Origin: Glandiceps talaboti
Taxonomy: Eukaryota; Hemichordata; Enteropneusta; Spengelidae
Direction of reading: 5' to 3'
DNA length: 21,000 bases
Assembly (NCBI RefSeq): GCF_964340395.1
Contig: NC_135556.1
Span: 2,490,001-2,511,000 of the forward strand
Under the pieces are notes generated by a model. It had not been told where the DNA came from. It saw only the letters and a program-made list of their open reading frames with translations, and searched no databases. The position numbers and the translations under genes were made by a program. Numbering within the stretch: position 1 is the first letter of the stretch; the number at the start of each line of letters is the position of its first letter. Of the stretch, positions 7,855-20,622 are shown piece by piece.

Positions 7855-8891
7855 AACTAAATGGCATGTTTTACTGTGTTGAATTCAGAACTAAATGGTA
7901 TGTTTTACTGTGTTCAATTCAGAACTAAATGGTATGTTTATACTGTGTTCAATTCAGAACTAAGTGGTGTATTTTACTGTGTTCAATTCAGAACTAAATG
8001 GTATGTTTTACTGTGTTCAATTCAGAACTAAATGGCATGTTTTACTGTGTTGAATTCAGAACTAAATGGTATGTTTTACTGTGTTCAATTCAGAACTAAA
8101 TGGTATGTTTTACTGTTTTACTGTGTTCAATTCAGAACTAAATGGTATGTTTTAATTACTGTGTTCAATTCAGGACTAAATGGTATGTTGTACTGTGTTC
8201 AATTCAGAACTAAATGGTGTATTTTACTGTGTTGAATTCAGAACTAAATGGTATGTTTTACTGTGTTCAATTCAGAACTAAATGGTATGTTTTACTGTGT
8301 TCAATTCAGAACTAAATGGTATGTTTTACTGTGTTCAATTCAGAACTAAATGGTATGTTTTACTGTGTTCAATTCAGAACTAAATGGTATGTTTTACTGT
8401 GTTCAATTCAGACCTAAATGGTATGTTTTACTGTGTTGAATTCAGAACTAAATGGTATGTTTTACTGTGTTGAATTCAGAACTAAATGGTATGTTTTACT
8501 GTGTTCAATTCAGAACTATTAAAATGGTATGTTTTACTGTGTTGAATTCAGAACTAAATGGTATGTTTTACTGTGTTCAATTCAGAACTAAATGGTATGT
8601 TTTACTGTGTTGAATTCAGAACTAAATGGTATGTTTTACTGTGTTCAATTCAGAACTAAATGGTATGTTTTACTGTGTTCAATTCAGAACTAAATGGTGT
8701 ATTTTACTGTGTTCAATTCAGGACTAAATGGTATGTTTTACTGTGTTCAATGCAGAACTAAATGGTATGTTTTACTGTGTTGAATTCAGAACTAAATGAT
8801 ATGTTTTACTGTGTTGAATTCAGAACTAAATGGTATGTTTTACTGTGTTGAATTCAGAACTAAATGGTATGTTTTACTGTGTTCAATTCAG
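7855..8891. repeat. 1037-bp higher-order repeat, copy 1
   Basis: Marker variants here recur exactly 1037 bp downstream: GGTATGTTTATACTG (7931 and 8968), a 204-nt identical open stretch (8032 and 9069), TATTAAAATGG (8517 and 9554), and AAATGATATG (near 8796 and 9833). Differences just outside these limits (GTTGAATTC against GTTCAATTC on the left; GGCATG against GGTATG on the right) define a perfect tandem duplication. Limits are accurate to about one unit. Confidence 0.85.
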
Positions 8892-9928
8892 AACTAAATG
8901 GCATGTTTTACTGTGTTGAATTCAGAACTAAATGGTATGTTTTACTGTGTTCAATTCAGAACTAAATGGTATGTTTATACTGTGTTCAATTCAGAACTAA
9001 GTGGTGTATTTTACTGTGTTCAATTCAGAACTAAATGGTATGTTTTACTGTGTTCAATTCAGAACTAAATGGCATGTTTTACTGTGTTGAATTCAGAACT
9101 AAATGGTATGTTTTACTGTGTTCAATTCAGAACTAAATGGTATGTTTTACTGTTTTACTGTGTTCAATTCAGAACTAAATGGTATGTTTTAATTACTGTG
9201 TTCAATTCAGGACTAAATGGTATGTTGTACTGTGTTCAATTCAGAACTAAATGGTGTATTTTACTGTGTTGAATTCAGAACTAAATGGTATGTTTTACTG
9301 TGTTCAATTCAGAACTAAATGGTATGTTTTACTGTGTTCAATTCAGAACTAAATGGTATGTTTTACTGTGTTCAATTCAGAACTAAATGGTATGTTTTAC
9401 TGTGTTCAATTCAGAACTAAATGGTATGTTTTACTGTGTTCAATTCAGACCTAAATGGTATGTTTTACTGTGTTGAATTCAGAACTAAATGGTATGTTTT
9501 ACTGTGTTGAATTCAGAACTAAATGGTATGTTTTACTGTGTTCAATTCAGAACTATTAAAATGGTATGTTTTACTGTGTTGAATTCAGAACTAAATGGTA
9601 TGTTTTACTGTGTTCAATTCAGAACTAAATGGTATGTTTTACTGTGTTGAATTCAGAACTAAATGGTATGTTTTACTGTGTTCAATTCAGAACTAAATGG
9701 TATGTTTTACTGTGTTCAATTCAGAACTAAATGGTGTATTTTACTGTGTTCAATTCAGGACTAAATGGTATGTTTTACTGTGTTCAATGCAGAACTAAAT
9801 GGTATGTTTTACTGTGTTGAATTCAGAACTAAATGATATGTTTTACTGTGTTGAATTCAGAACTAAATGGTATGTTTTACTGTGTTGAATTCAGAACTAA
9901 ATGGTATGTTTTACTGTGTTCAATTCAG
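8892..9928. repeat. 1037-bp higher-order repeat, copy 2
   Basis: Directly adjacent second copy of 7855-8891, with the same order of unit variants. The near identity of the two copies points to a recent unequal exchange or replication slippage. Confidence 0.85.
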
Positions 9929-12880
9929 AACTAAATGGTATGTTTTACTGTGTTGAATTCAGAACTAAATGGTATGTTTTACTGTGTTCAATTCAGACCT
10001 AAATGGTATGTTTTACTGTGTTCAATTCAGAACTAAATGGTGTATTTTACTGTGTTCAATTCAGGACTAAATGGTATGTTTTACTGTGTTCAATTCAGGA
10101 CTAAATGGTATGTTTTACTGTGTTCAATTCAGAACTAAATGGTATGTTTTACTGTGTTCAATTCAGAACTAAATGGTATGTTTTACTGTGTTGAATTCAG
10201 AACTAAATGGTATGTTTTACTGTGTTCAATTCAGACCTAAATGGTATGTTTTACTGTGTTCAATTCAGAACTAAATGGTGTATTTTACTGTGTTCAATTC
10301 AGGACTAAATGGTATGTTTTACTGTGTTCAATTCAGGACTAAATGGTATGTTTTACTGTGTTCAATTCAGAACTAAATGGTATGTTTTACTGTGTTCAAT
10401 TCAGAACTAAATGGTATGTTTTACTGTGTTCAATTCAGAACTAAATGGTATGTTTTACTGTGTTCAATTCAGAACTAAATGGTATGTTTTACTGTGTTCA
10501 ATTCAGAACTATTAAAATGGTATGTTTTACTGTGTTGAGTTCAGAACTAAATGGTATGTTTTACTGTGTTCAATTCAGAACTAAATGGTATGTTTTACTG
10601 TGTTCAATTCAGAACTAAATGGTATGTTTTAAAATTTAATACTGTGTTCAATTCAGAACTAAATGGTATGTTTTACTGTGTTGAATTCAGAACTAAATGG
10701 TATGTTTTACTGTGTTGAATTCAGAACTAAATGGTATGTTTTACTGTGTTCAATTCAGAACTAAATGGTATGTTTTACTGTGTTCAATTCAGAACTAAAT
10801 GGTATGTTTTAATTACTGTGTTCAATTCAGGACTAAATGGTATGTTGTACTGTGTTCAATTCAGAACTAAATGGTGTATTTTACTGTGTTGAATTCAGAA
10901 CTAAATGGTATGTTTTACTGTGTTCAATTCAGAACTAAATGGTATGTTGTACTGTGTTCAATTCAGAACTAAATGGTGTATTTTACTGTGTTGAATTCAG
11001 AACTAAATGGTATGTTTTACTGTGTTCAATTCAGAACTAAATGGTATGTTTTACTGTGTTCAATTCAGAACTAAATGGTATGTTTTACTGTGTTCAATTC
11101 AGAACTAAATGGTATGTTTTACTGTGTTGAATTCAGAACTAAATGGTATGTTTTACTGTGTTCAATTCAGAACTATTAAAATGGTATGTTTTACTGTGTT
11201 GAATTCAGAACTAAATGGTATGTTTTACTGTGTTCAATTCAGAACTAAATGGTATGTTTTACTGTGTTGAATTCAGAACTAAATGGTATGTTTTACTGTG
11301 TTCAATTCAGAACTAAATGGTATGTTTTACTGTGTTCAATTCAGAACTAAATGGTGTATTTTACTGTGTTCAATTCAGGACTAAATGGTATGTTTTAATG
11401 TTCAATGCAGACCTAAATGGTATGTTTTACTGTGTTGAATTCAGAACTAAATGATATGTTTTAAATTACTGTGTTCAATTCAGAACTAAATGGTATGTTT
11501 TACTGTGTTGAATTCAGAACTAAATGGTATGTTTTACTGTGTTCAATTCAGAACTAAATGGTATGTTTTACTGTGTTGAATTCAGAACTAAATGGTATGT
11601 TTTACTGTGTTCAATTCAGACCTAAATGGTATGTTTTACTGTGTTCAATTCAGAACTAAATGGTGTATTTTACTGTGTTCAATTCAGGACTAAATGGTAT
11701 GTTTTACTGTGTTCAATTCAGGACTAAATGGTATGTTTTACTGTGTTCAATTCAGAACTAAATGGTATGTTTTACTGTGTTCAATTCAGAACTAAATGGT
11801 ATGTTTTACTGTGTTCAATTCAGAACTAAATGGTATGTTTTACTGTGTTCAATGCAGAACTAAATGGTATGTTTTACTGTGTTGAATTCAGAACTAAATG
11901 ATATGTTTTACTGTGTTGAATTCAGAACTAAATGGTATGTTTTACTGTGTTCAATTCAGAACTAAATGGTATGTTTTACTGTGTTCAATTCAGAACTAAA
12001 TGGTATGTTTTACTGTGTTCAATTCAGAACTAAATGGTATGTTTTACTGTGTTCAATTCAGAACTAAATGGTATGTTTTACTGTGTTCAATTCAGACCTA
12101 AATGGTATGTTTTACTGTGTTGAATTCAGAACTAAATGGTATGTTTTACTGTGTTGAATTCAGAACTAAATGGTATGTTTTACTGTGTTCAATTCAGAAC
12201 TATTAAAATGGTATGTTTTACTGTGTTGAATTCAGAACTAAATGGTATGTTTTACTGTGTTCAATTCAGAACTAAATGGTATGTTTTACTGTGTTGAATT
12301 CAGAACTAAATGGTATGTTTTACTGTGTTCAATTCAGAACTAAATGGTATGTTTTACTGTGTTCAATTCAGAACTAAATGGTGTATTTTACTGTGTTCAA
12401 TTCAGGACTAAATGGTATGTTTTACTGTGTTCAATGCAGAACTAAATGGTATGTTTTACTGTGTTGAATTCAGAACTAAATGATATGTTTTACTGTGTTG
12501 AATTCAGAACTAAATGGTATGTTTTACTGTGTTGAATTCAGAACTAAATGGTATGTTTTACTGTGTTCAATTCAGAACTAAATGGTATGTTTTACTGTGT
12601 TGAATTCAGAACTAAATGGTATGTTTTACTGTGTTCAATTCAGACCTAAATGGTATGTTTTACTGTGTTCAATTCAGAACTAAATGGTGTATTTTACTGT
12701 GTTCAATTCAGGACTAAATGGTATGTTTTACTGTGTTCAATTCAGGACTAAATGGTATGTTTTACTGTGTTCAATTCAGAACTAAATGGTATGTTTTACT
12801 GTGTTCAATTCAGAACTAAATGGTATGTTTTACTGTGTTGAATTCAGAACTAAATGGTATGTTTTACTGTGTTCAATTCA

Positions 12881-14435
12881 GACCTAAATGGTATGTTTTA
12901 CTGTGTTCAATTCAGAACTAAATGGTGTATTTTACTGTGTTCAATTCAGGACTAAATGGTATGTTTTACTGTGTTCAATTCAGGACTAAATGGTATGTTT
13001 TACTGTGTTCAATTCAGAACTAAATGGTATGTTTTACTGTGTTCAATTCAGAACTAAATGGTATGTTTTACTGTGTTCAATTCAGAACTAAATGGTATGT
13101 TTTACTGTGTTCAATTCAGAACTAAATGGTATGTTTTACTGTGTTCAATTCAGAACTATTAAAATGGTATGTTTTACTGTGTTGAGTTCAGAACTAAATG
13201 GTATGTTTTACTGTGTTCAATTCAGAACTAAATGGTATGTTTTACTGTGTTCAATTCAGAACTAAATGGTATGTTTTAAAATTTAATACTGTGTTCAATT
13301 CAGAACTAAATGGTATGTTTTACTGTGTTCAATTCAGAACTAAATGGTATGTTTTACTGTGTTGAATTCAGAACTAAATGGTATGTTTTACTGTGTTCAA
13401 TTCAGAACTAAATGGTATGTTTTACTGTGTTCAATTCAGAACTAAATGGTATGTTTTAATTACTGTGTTCAATTCAGGACTAAATGGTATGTTGTACTGT
13501 GTTCAATTCAGAACTAAATGGTGTATTTTACTGTGTTGAATTCAGAACTAAATGGTATGTTTTACTGTGTTCAATTCAGAACTAAATGGTATGTTTTACT
13601 GTGTTCAATTCAGAACTAAATGGTATGTTTTACTGTGTTCAATTCAGAACTAAATGGTATGTTTTACTGTGTTCAATTCAGAACTAAATGGTATGTTTTA
13701 CTGTGTTCAATTCAGACCTAAATGGTATGTTTTACTGTGTTGAATTCAGAACTAAATGGTATGTTTTACTGTGTTGAATTCAGAACTAAATGGTATGTTT
13801 TACTGTGTTCAATTCAGAACTATTAAAATGGTATGTTTTACTGTGTTGAATTCAGAACTAAATGGTATGTTTTACTGTGTTCAATTCAGAACTAAATGGT
13901 ATGTTTTACTGTGTTGAATTCAGAACTAAATGGTATGTTTTACTGTGTTCAATTCAGAACTAAATGGTATGTTTTACTGTGTTCAATTCAGAACTAAATG
14001 GTGTATTTTACTGTGTTCAATTCAGGACTAAATGGTATGTTTTAATGTTCAATGCAGACCTAAATGGTATGTTTTACTGTGTTGAATTCAGAACTAAATG
14101 ATATGTTTTAAATTACTGTGTTCAATTCAGAACTAAATGGTATGTTTTACTGTGTTGAATTCAGAACTAAATGGTATGTTTTACTGTGTTCAATTCAGAA
14201 CTAAATGGTATGTTTTACTGTGTTGAATTCAGAACTAAATGGTATGTTTTACTGTGTTCAATTCAGACCTAAATGGTATGTTTTACTGTGTTCAATTCAG
14301 AACTAAATGGTGTATTTTACTGTGTTCAATTCAGGACTAAATGGTATGTTTTACTGTGTTCAATTCAGGACTAAATGGTATGTTTTACTGTGTTCAATTC
14401 AGAACTAAATGGTATGTTTTACTGTGTTCAATTCA
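12881..14435. repeat. 1555-bp higher-order repeat, copy 1
   Basis: Markers recur 1555 bp downstream: GACCTAAATGG (12881 and 14436), TATTAAAATGG (13157 and 14712), the founder-like GGTATGTTTTAAAATTTAAT (13268 and 14823) and TTCAATGCAGACC (14048 and 15603). This block also lies within a larger ~2.5-kb block that copies the 9.4-11.8-kb region at an offset of 2647 bp. Confidence 0.88.
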
Positions 14436-15990
14436 GACCTAAATGGTATGTTTTACTGTGTTCAATTCAGAACTAAATGGTGTATTTTACTGTGTTCAAT
14501 TCAGGACTAAATGGTATGTTTTACTGTGTTCAATTCAGGACTAAATGGTATGTTTTACTGTGTTCAATTCAGAACTAAATGGTATGTTTTACTGTGTTCA
14601 ATTCAGAACTAAATGGTATGTTTTACTGTGTTCAATTCAGAACTAAATGGTATGTTTTACTGTGTTCAATTCAGAACTAAATGGTATGTTTTACTGTGTT
14701 CAATTCAGAACTATTAAAATGGTATGTTTTACTGTGTTGAGTTCAGAACTAAATGGTATGTTTTACTGTGTTCAATTCAGAACTAAATGGTATGTTTTAC
14801 TGTGTTCAATTCAGAACTAAATGGTATGTTTTAAAATTTAATACTGTGTTCAATTCAGAACTAAATGGTATGTTTTACTGTGTTCAATTCAGAACTAAAT
14901 GGTATGTTTTACTGTGTTGAATTCAGAACTAAATGGTATGTTTTACTGTGTTCAATTCAGAACTAAATGGTATGTTTTACTGTGTTCAATTCAGAACTAA
15001 ATGGTATGTTTTAATTACTGTGTTCAATTCAGGACTAAATGGTATGTTGTACTGTGTTCAATTCAGAACTAAATGGTGTATTTTACTGTGTTGAATTCAG
15101 AACTAAATGGTATGTTTTACTGTGTTCAATTCAGAACTAAATGGTATGTTTTACTGTGTTCAATTCAGAACTAAATGGTATGTTTTACTGTGTTCAATTC
15201 AGAACTAAATGGTATGTTTTACTGTGTTCAATTCAGAACTAAATGGTATGTTTTACTGTGTTCAATTCAGACCTAAATGGTATGTTTTACTGTGTTGAAT
15301 TCAGAACTAAATGGTATGTTTTACTGTGTTGAATTCAGAACTAAATGGTATGTTTTACTGTGTTCAATTCAGAACTATTAAAATGGTATGTTTTACTGTG
15401 TTGAATTCAGAACTAAATGGTATGTTTTACTGTGTTCAATTCAGAACTAAATGGTATGTTTTACTGTGTTGAATTCAGAACTAAATGGTATGTTTTACTG
15501 TGTTCAATTCAGAACTAAATGGTATGTTTTACTGTGTTCAATTCAGAACTAAATGGTGTATTTTACTGTGTTCAATTCAGGACTAAATGGTATGTTTTAA
15601 TGTTCAATGCAGACCTAAATGGTATGTTTTACTGTGTTGAATTCAGAACTAAATGATATGTTTTAAATTACTGTGTTCAATTCAGAACTAAATGGTATGT
15701 TTTACTGTGTTGAATTCAGAACTAAATGGTATGTTTTACTGTGTTCAATTCAGAACTAAATGGTATGTTTTACTGTGTTGAATTCAGAACTAAATGGTAT
15801 GTTTTACTGTGTTCAATTCAGACCTAAATGGTATGTTTTACTGTGTTCAATTCAGAACTAAATGGTGTATTTTACTGTGTTCAATTCAGGACTAAATGGT
15901 ATGTTTTACTGTGTTCAATTCAGGACTAAATGGTATGTTTTACTGTGTTCAATTCAGAACTAAATGGTATGTTTTACTGTGTTCAATTCA
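14436..15990. repeat. 1555-bp higher-order repeat, copy 2
   Basis: Adjacent second copy of 12881-14435. Past 15990 the order of variants resumes the series that stood after 11788, now at an offset of 4202 bp (CAATGCAGAAC near 11851 and 16053). That equals 2647 + 1555 and shows the 1555-bp duplication was inserted into an already duplicated array. Confidence 0.88.
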
Positions 15991-18900
15991 GAACTAAATG
16001 GTATGTTTTACTGTGTTCAATTCAGAACTAAATGGTATGTTTTACTGTGTTCAATGCAGAACTAAATGGTATGTTTTACTGTGTTGAATTCAGAACTAAA
16101 TGATATGTTTTACTGTGTTGAATTCAGAACTAAATGGTATGTTTTACTGTGTTCAATTCAGAACTAAATGGTATGTTTTACTGTGTTCAATTCAGAACTA
16201 AATGGTATGTTTTACTGTGTTGAATTCAGAACTAAATGGTATGTTTTACTGTGTTCAATTCAGACCTAAATGGTATGTTTTACTGTGTTCAATTCAGAAC
16301 TAAATGGTGTATTTTACTGTGTTCAATTCAGGACTAAATGGTATGTTTTACTGTGTTCAATTCAGGACTAAATGGTATGTTTTACTGTGTTCAATTCAGA
16401 ACTAAATGGTATGTTTTACTGTGTTCAATTCAGAACTAAATGGTATGTTTTACTGTGTTGAATTCAGAACTAAATGGTATGTTTTACTGTGTTCAATTCA
16501 GACCTAAATGGTATGTTTTACTGTGTTCAATTCAGAACTAAATGGTGTATTTTACTGTGTTCAATTCAGGACTAAATGGTATGTTTTACTGTGTTCAATT
16601 CAGGACTAAATGGTATGTTTTACTGTGTTCAATTCAGAACTAAATGGTATGTTTTACTGTGTTCAATTCAGAACTAAATGGTATGTTTTACTGTGTTCAA
16701 TTCAGAACTAAATGGTATGTTTTACTGTGTTCAATTCAGAACTAAATGGTATGTTTTACTGTGTTCAATTCAGAACTATTAAAATGGTATGTTTTACTGT
16801 GTTGAGTTCAGAACTAAATGGTATGTTTTACTGTGTTCAATTCAGAACTAAATGGTATGTTTTACTGTGTTCAATTCAGAACTAAATGGTATGTTTTACT
16901 GTGTTGAATTCAGAACTAAATGGCATGTTTTACTGTGTTGAATTCAGAACTAAATGGTATGTTTTACTGTGTTCAATTCAGAACTAAATGGTATGTTTTA
17001 CTGTGTTCAATTCAGAACTAAATGGTATGTTTTAATTACTGTGTTCAATTCAGGACTAAATGGTATGTTGTACTGTGTTCAATTCAGAACTAAATGGTGT
17101 ATTTTACTGTGTTGAATTCAGAACTAAATGGTATGTTTTACTGTGTTCAATTCAGAACTAAATGGTATGTTTTACTGTGTTCAATTCAGAACTAAATGGT
17201 ATGTTTTACTGTGTTCAATTCAGAACTAAATGGTATGTTTTACTGTGTTCAATTCAGAACTAAATGGTATGTTTTACTGTGTTCAATTCAGACCTAAATG
17301 GTATGTTTTACTGTGTTGAATTCAGAACTAAATGGTATGTTTTACTGTGTTGAATTCAGAACTAAATGGTATGTTTTACTGTGTTCAATTCAGAACTATT
17401 AAAATGGTATGTTTTACTGTGTTGAATTCAGAACTAAATGGTATGTTTTACTGTGTTCAATTCAGAACTAAATGATATGTTTTATTGTGTTCAATTCAGG
17501 ACTAAATGGTATGTTTTAATGTTCAATGCAGACCTAAATGGTATGTTTTACTGTGTTGAATTCAGAACTAAATGATATGTTTTAAATTACTGTGTTCAAT
17601 TCAGAACTAAATGGTATGTTTTACTGTGTTGAATTCAGAACTAAATGGTATGTTTTACTGTGTTCAATTCAGAACTAAATGGTATGTTTTACTGTGTTGA
17701 ATTCAGAACTAAATGGTATGTTTTACTGTGTTCAATTCAGACCTAAATGGTATGTTTTACTGTGTTCAATTCAGAACTAAATGGTGTATTTTACTGTGTT
17801 CAATTCAGGACTAAATGGTATGTTTTACTGTGTTCAATTCAGGACTAAATGGTATGTTTTACTGTGTTCAATTCAGAACTAAATGGTATGTTTTACTGTG
17901 TTCAATTCAGAACTAAATGGTATGTTTTACTGTGTTGAATTCAGAACTAAATGGTATGTTTTACTGTGTTCAATTCAGACCTAAATGGTATGTTTTACTG
18001 TGTTCAATTCAGAACTAAATGGTGTATTTTACTGTGTTCAATTCAGGACTAAATGGTATGTTTTACTGTGTTCAATTCAGGACTAAATGGTATGTTTTAC
18101 TGTGTTCAATTCAGAACTAAATGGTATGTTTTACTGTGTTCAATTCAGAACTAAATGGTATGTTTTACTGTGTTCAATTCAGAACTAAATGGTATGTTTT
18201 ACTGTGTTCAATTCAGAACTAAATGGTATGTTTTACTGTGTTGAATTCAGAACTAAATGGTATGTTTTACTGTGTTCAATTCAGAACTAAATGGTATGTT
18301 TTACTGTGTTCAATTCAGAACTAAATGGTGTATTTTACTGTGTTCAATTCAGGACTAAATGGTATGTTTTACTGTGTTCAATGCAGAACTAAATGGTATG
18401 TTTTACTGTGTTGAATTCAGAACTAAATGATATGTTTTACTGTGTTCAATTCAGAACTAAATGGTATGTTTTACTGTCAAATGGTATGTTTTACTGTGTT
18501 GAGTTCAGAACTAAATGGTATGTTTTACTGTGTTCAATTCAGAACTAAATGGTATGTTTTACTGTGTTCAATTCAGAACTAAATGGTATGTTTTATTGTG
18601 TTGAATTCAGAACTAAATGGTATGTTTTACTGTGTTCAATTCAGAACTATTAAAATGGTATGTTTTACTGTGTTCAATTCAGAACTAAATGGTGTATTTT
18701 ACTGTGTTCAATTTAGAACTAAATGGTGTATTTTACTGTGTTCAATTTAGAACTAAATGGTATGTTTTACTGTGTTCAATTCAGAACTAAATGGTATGTT
18801 TTACTGTGTTCAATTCAGAACTAAATGGTATGTTTTACTGTGTTCAATTCAGAACTAAGTGGTGTATTTTACTGTGTTCAATTCAGGACTAAATGGTATG

Positions 18901-20221
18901 TTTTACTGTGTTCAATTCAGAACTAAATGGTATGTTTTACTGTGTTCAATTCAGAACTAAATGGTATGTTTTACTGTGTTCAATTCAGAACTAAATGGTA
19001 TGTTTTACTGTGTTCAATTCAGAACTAAATGGTATGTTTTACTGTGTTCAATTCAGAACTAAATGGTATGTTTTACTGTGTTGAATTCAGAACTAAATGA
19101 TATGTTTTACTGTGTTCAATTCAGAACTAAATGGTATGTTTTACTGTCAAATGGTATGTTTTACTGTGTTGAATTCAGAACTAAATGGTATGTTTTACTG
19201 TGTTCAATTCAGAACTAAATGGTATGTTTTACTGTGTTCAATTCAGAACTAAATGGTATGTTTTATTGTGTTGAATTCAGAACTAAATGGTATGTTTTAC
19301 TGTGTTGAATTCAGAACTAAATGGTATGTTTTACTGTGTTCAATTCAGAACTATTAAAATGGTATGTTTTACTGTGTTGAGTTCAGAACTAAATGGTATG
19401 TTTTACTGTGTTGAATTCAGAACTAAATGATATGTTTTACTGTGTTCAATTCAGAACTAAATGGTATGTTTTACTGTGTTGAGTTCAGAACTAAATGGTA
19501 TGTTTTACTGTGTTCAATTCAGAACTAAATGGTATGTTTTACTGTGTTCAATTCAGAACTAAATGGTATGTTTTATTGTGTTGAATTCAGAACTAAATGG
19601 TATGTTTTACTGTGTTCAATTCAGAACTATTAAGATGGTATGTTTTACTGTGTTCAATTCAGAACTAAATGGTGTATTTTACTGTGTTGAGTTCAGAACT
19701 AAATGGTATGTTTTACTGTGTTCAATTCAGAACTAAATGGTATGTTTTACTGTGTTCAATTCAGAACTAAATGGTATGTTTTACTGTGTTCAATTCAGAA
19801 CTAAATGGTATGTTTTATTGTGTTCAATTCAGGACTAAATGGTATGTTTTATTGTGTTCAATTCAGAACTAAATGGTATGTTTTACTGTGTTGAATTTAG
19901 AACTAAATGGTATGTTTTATTGTGTTCAATTCAGGACTAAATGGTATGTTTTATTGTGTTCAATTCAGAACTAAATGGTATGTTTTACTGTGTTCAATTC
20001 AGGACTAAATGGTATGTTTTACTGTGTTCAGCTCAATTCAAAACATTTTAGACTATTGTCTATATGCATATACTACTACAACATTACAGAAAATCATCTT
20101 CAGGCTTGGTGACAGACATCACAACAAGTAAAAACACATAACTCAATCATTTTCTCGTGTTTTGCCTATTTCAGTTTCATATTGTCTCTTATAATATGAC
20201 ACTTTCCTTTTCATTCATCAG

Positions 20222-20280
20222 CTGACTTTGGGAATATTGTACTCAATAGGATATCTTCTGCAACTGAAGTATTCCAAGAG
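20222..20280 (+). CDS. MCMDC2: MCMDC2 coding exon 3 (residues 56-75)
   Basis: Exon of 59 nt between acceptor TTCATTCATCAG and donor GAG|GTAAAA. With the G carried from exon 2 it encodes ADFGNIVLNRISSATEVFQE and ends in phase 0. Vertebrate MCMDC2 reads, as I recall, AELGN at the start of this block and AAEVFQS at its end, in the same spacing. The exon 2/3 joint therefore restores ELN-ADFG against the vertebrate ELD-AELG. The following conserved block (a VCF-type start) is not found in the remaining 720 bp, so exon 4 is beyond the window. Confidence 0.85.
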
Positions 20281-20403
20281 GTAAAATTGTACAGCTAGAG
20301 TGTGTGTTTGTTGTAGACTACGTCTTGCAAAGTACTCAGTTAATTCTAGTACAATTGAACTTAGATTCAGTAGTGTTTACAATGTAGTATAGCCATGGTG
20401 AAA

Positions 20404-20470
20404 TGTGTGTGTCTGTGTGTGTGTATGTGTGTGATGTGCATGCATGCATGTGTGAATGTGTGTGTATGTA
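20404..20470. repeat. Imperfect (TG)n microsatellite
   Basis: Alternating TG with interruptions (TCTG, TATG, GCATGCATGCATG). A simple repeat; the short frame through it is low-complexity Cys/Val/Met and not a gene. Confidence 0.9.
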
Positions 20471-20581
20471 AACTACTTAAAGTCAAAAACAGCCAGACTG
20501 ATTGGCTTGGTATTTGGTGGGGACATTGCTTCAATGAAAAACATCACATCATAGATGTGCATTGCGAGATTAGGTGCCTTT

Positions 20582-20622
20582 AGTATTATTATTATATTAT
20601 TATTATTGTTATTATTATTACA
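20582..20622. repeat. (TTA)n microsatellite
   Basis: About 13 near-perfect TTA/ATT triplets with single interruptions. The Ile/Leu run in the overlapping frame is produced by this repeat. Confidence 0.9.

Larger units (their letters stand above)
7402..20035. repeat. 34-bp splice-junction minisatellite (about 370 units)
   Basis: Dividing the length by 34 gives about 370 units. Each typical unit reads CAG|AACTAAATG|GTATGT, then TTTACTGTGTTCAATT leading to the next CAG. AACTAAATG|GTATGT is identical to the true end of exon 2 and its donor, and the array starts inside the exon. The first unit (7412 onward) is longer, with an extra AAAATTTAAT after GTATGTTTT, and is probably close to the founder; most units lack those 10 bp. 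Common variants are GAATTCAG for CAATTCAG, AAGTGGTGTATT, GGACTAAATG, GACCTAAATG, AAATGATATG (donor GT lost), AACTATTAAAATGG and TTTTAATTACTG. The last units (20000-20040) end in a degenerate TTCAGCTCAATTC. Confidence 0.98.
7412..20221 (+). other. MCMDC2: MCMDC2 intron 2
   Basis: A 12.8-kb phase-1 intron from donor G|GTATGT to acceptor TTTTCATTCATCAG (ending 20221). All but the last ~180 bp is the 34-bp minisatellite. The non-repeat remainder, 20041-20221, is AT- and pyrimidine-rich and contains one further acceptor-like TATTTCAG near 20174. The nearest competing donors and acceptors are the repeat units themselves. Confidence 0.85.

Noticed and set aside
8032-9272. Two identical 67-residue open frames at 8032-8235 and 9069-9272 beginning MACFTVLNSEL
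   Set aside because: They are readings through the 34-bp minisatellite in rotating frames. Their identity reflects the 1037-bp array duplication, not selection on protein.
7855-20035. GAATTC present in many units as a functional site
   Set aside because: It is a single C/G variant (GTTGAATTC or GTTCAATTC) among units. It is useful for tracing duplications but gives no evidence of function.
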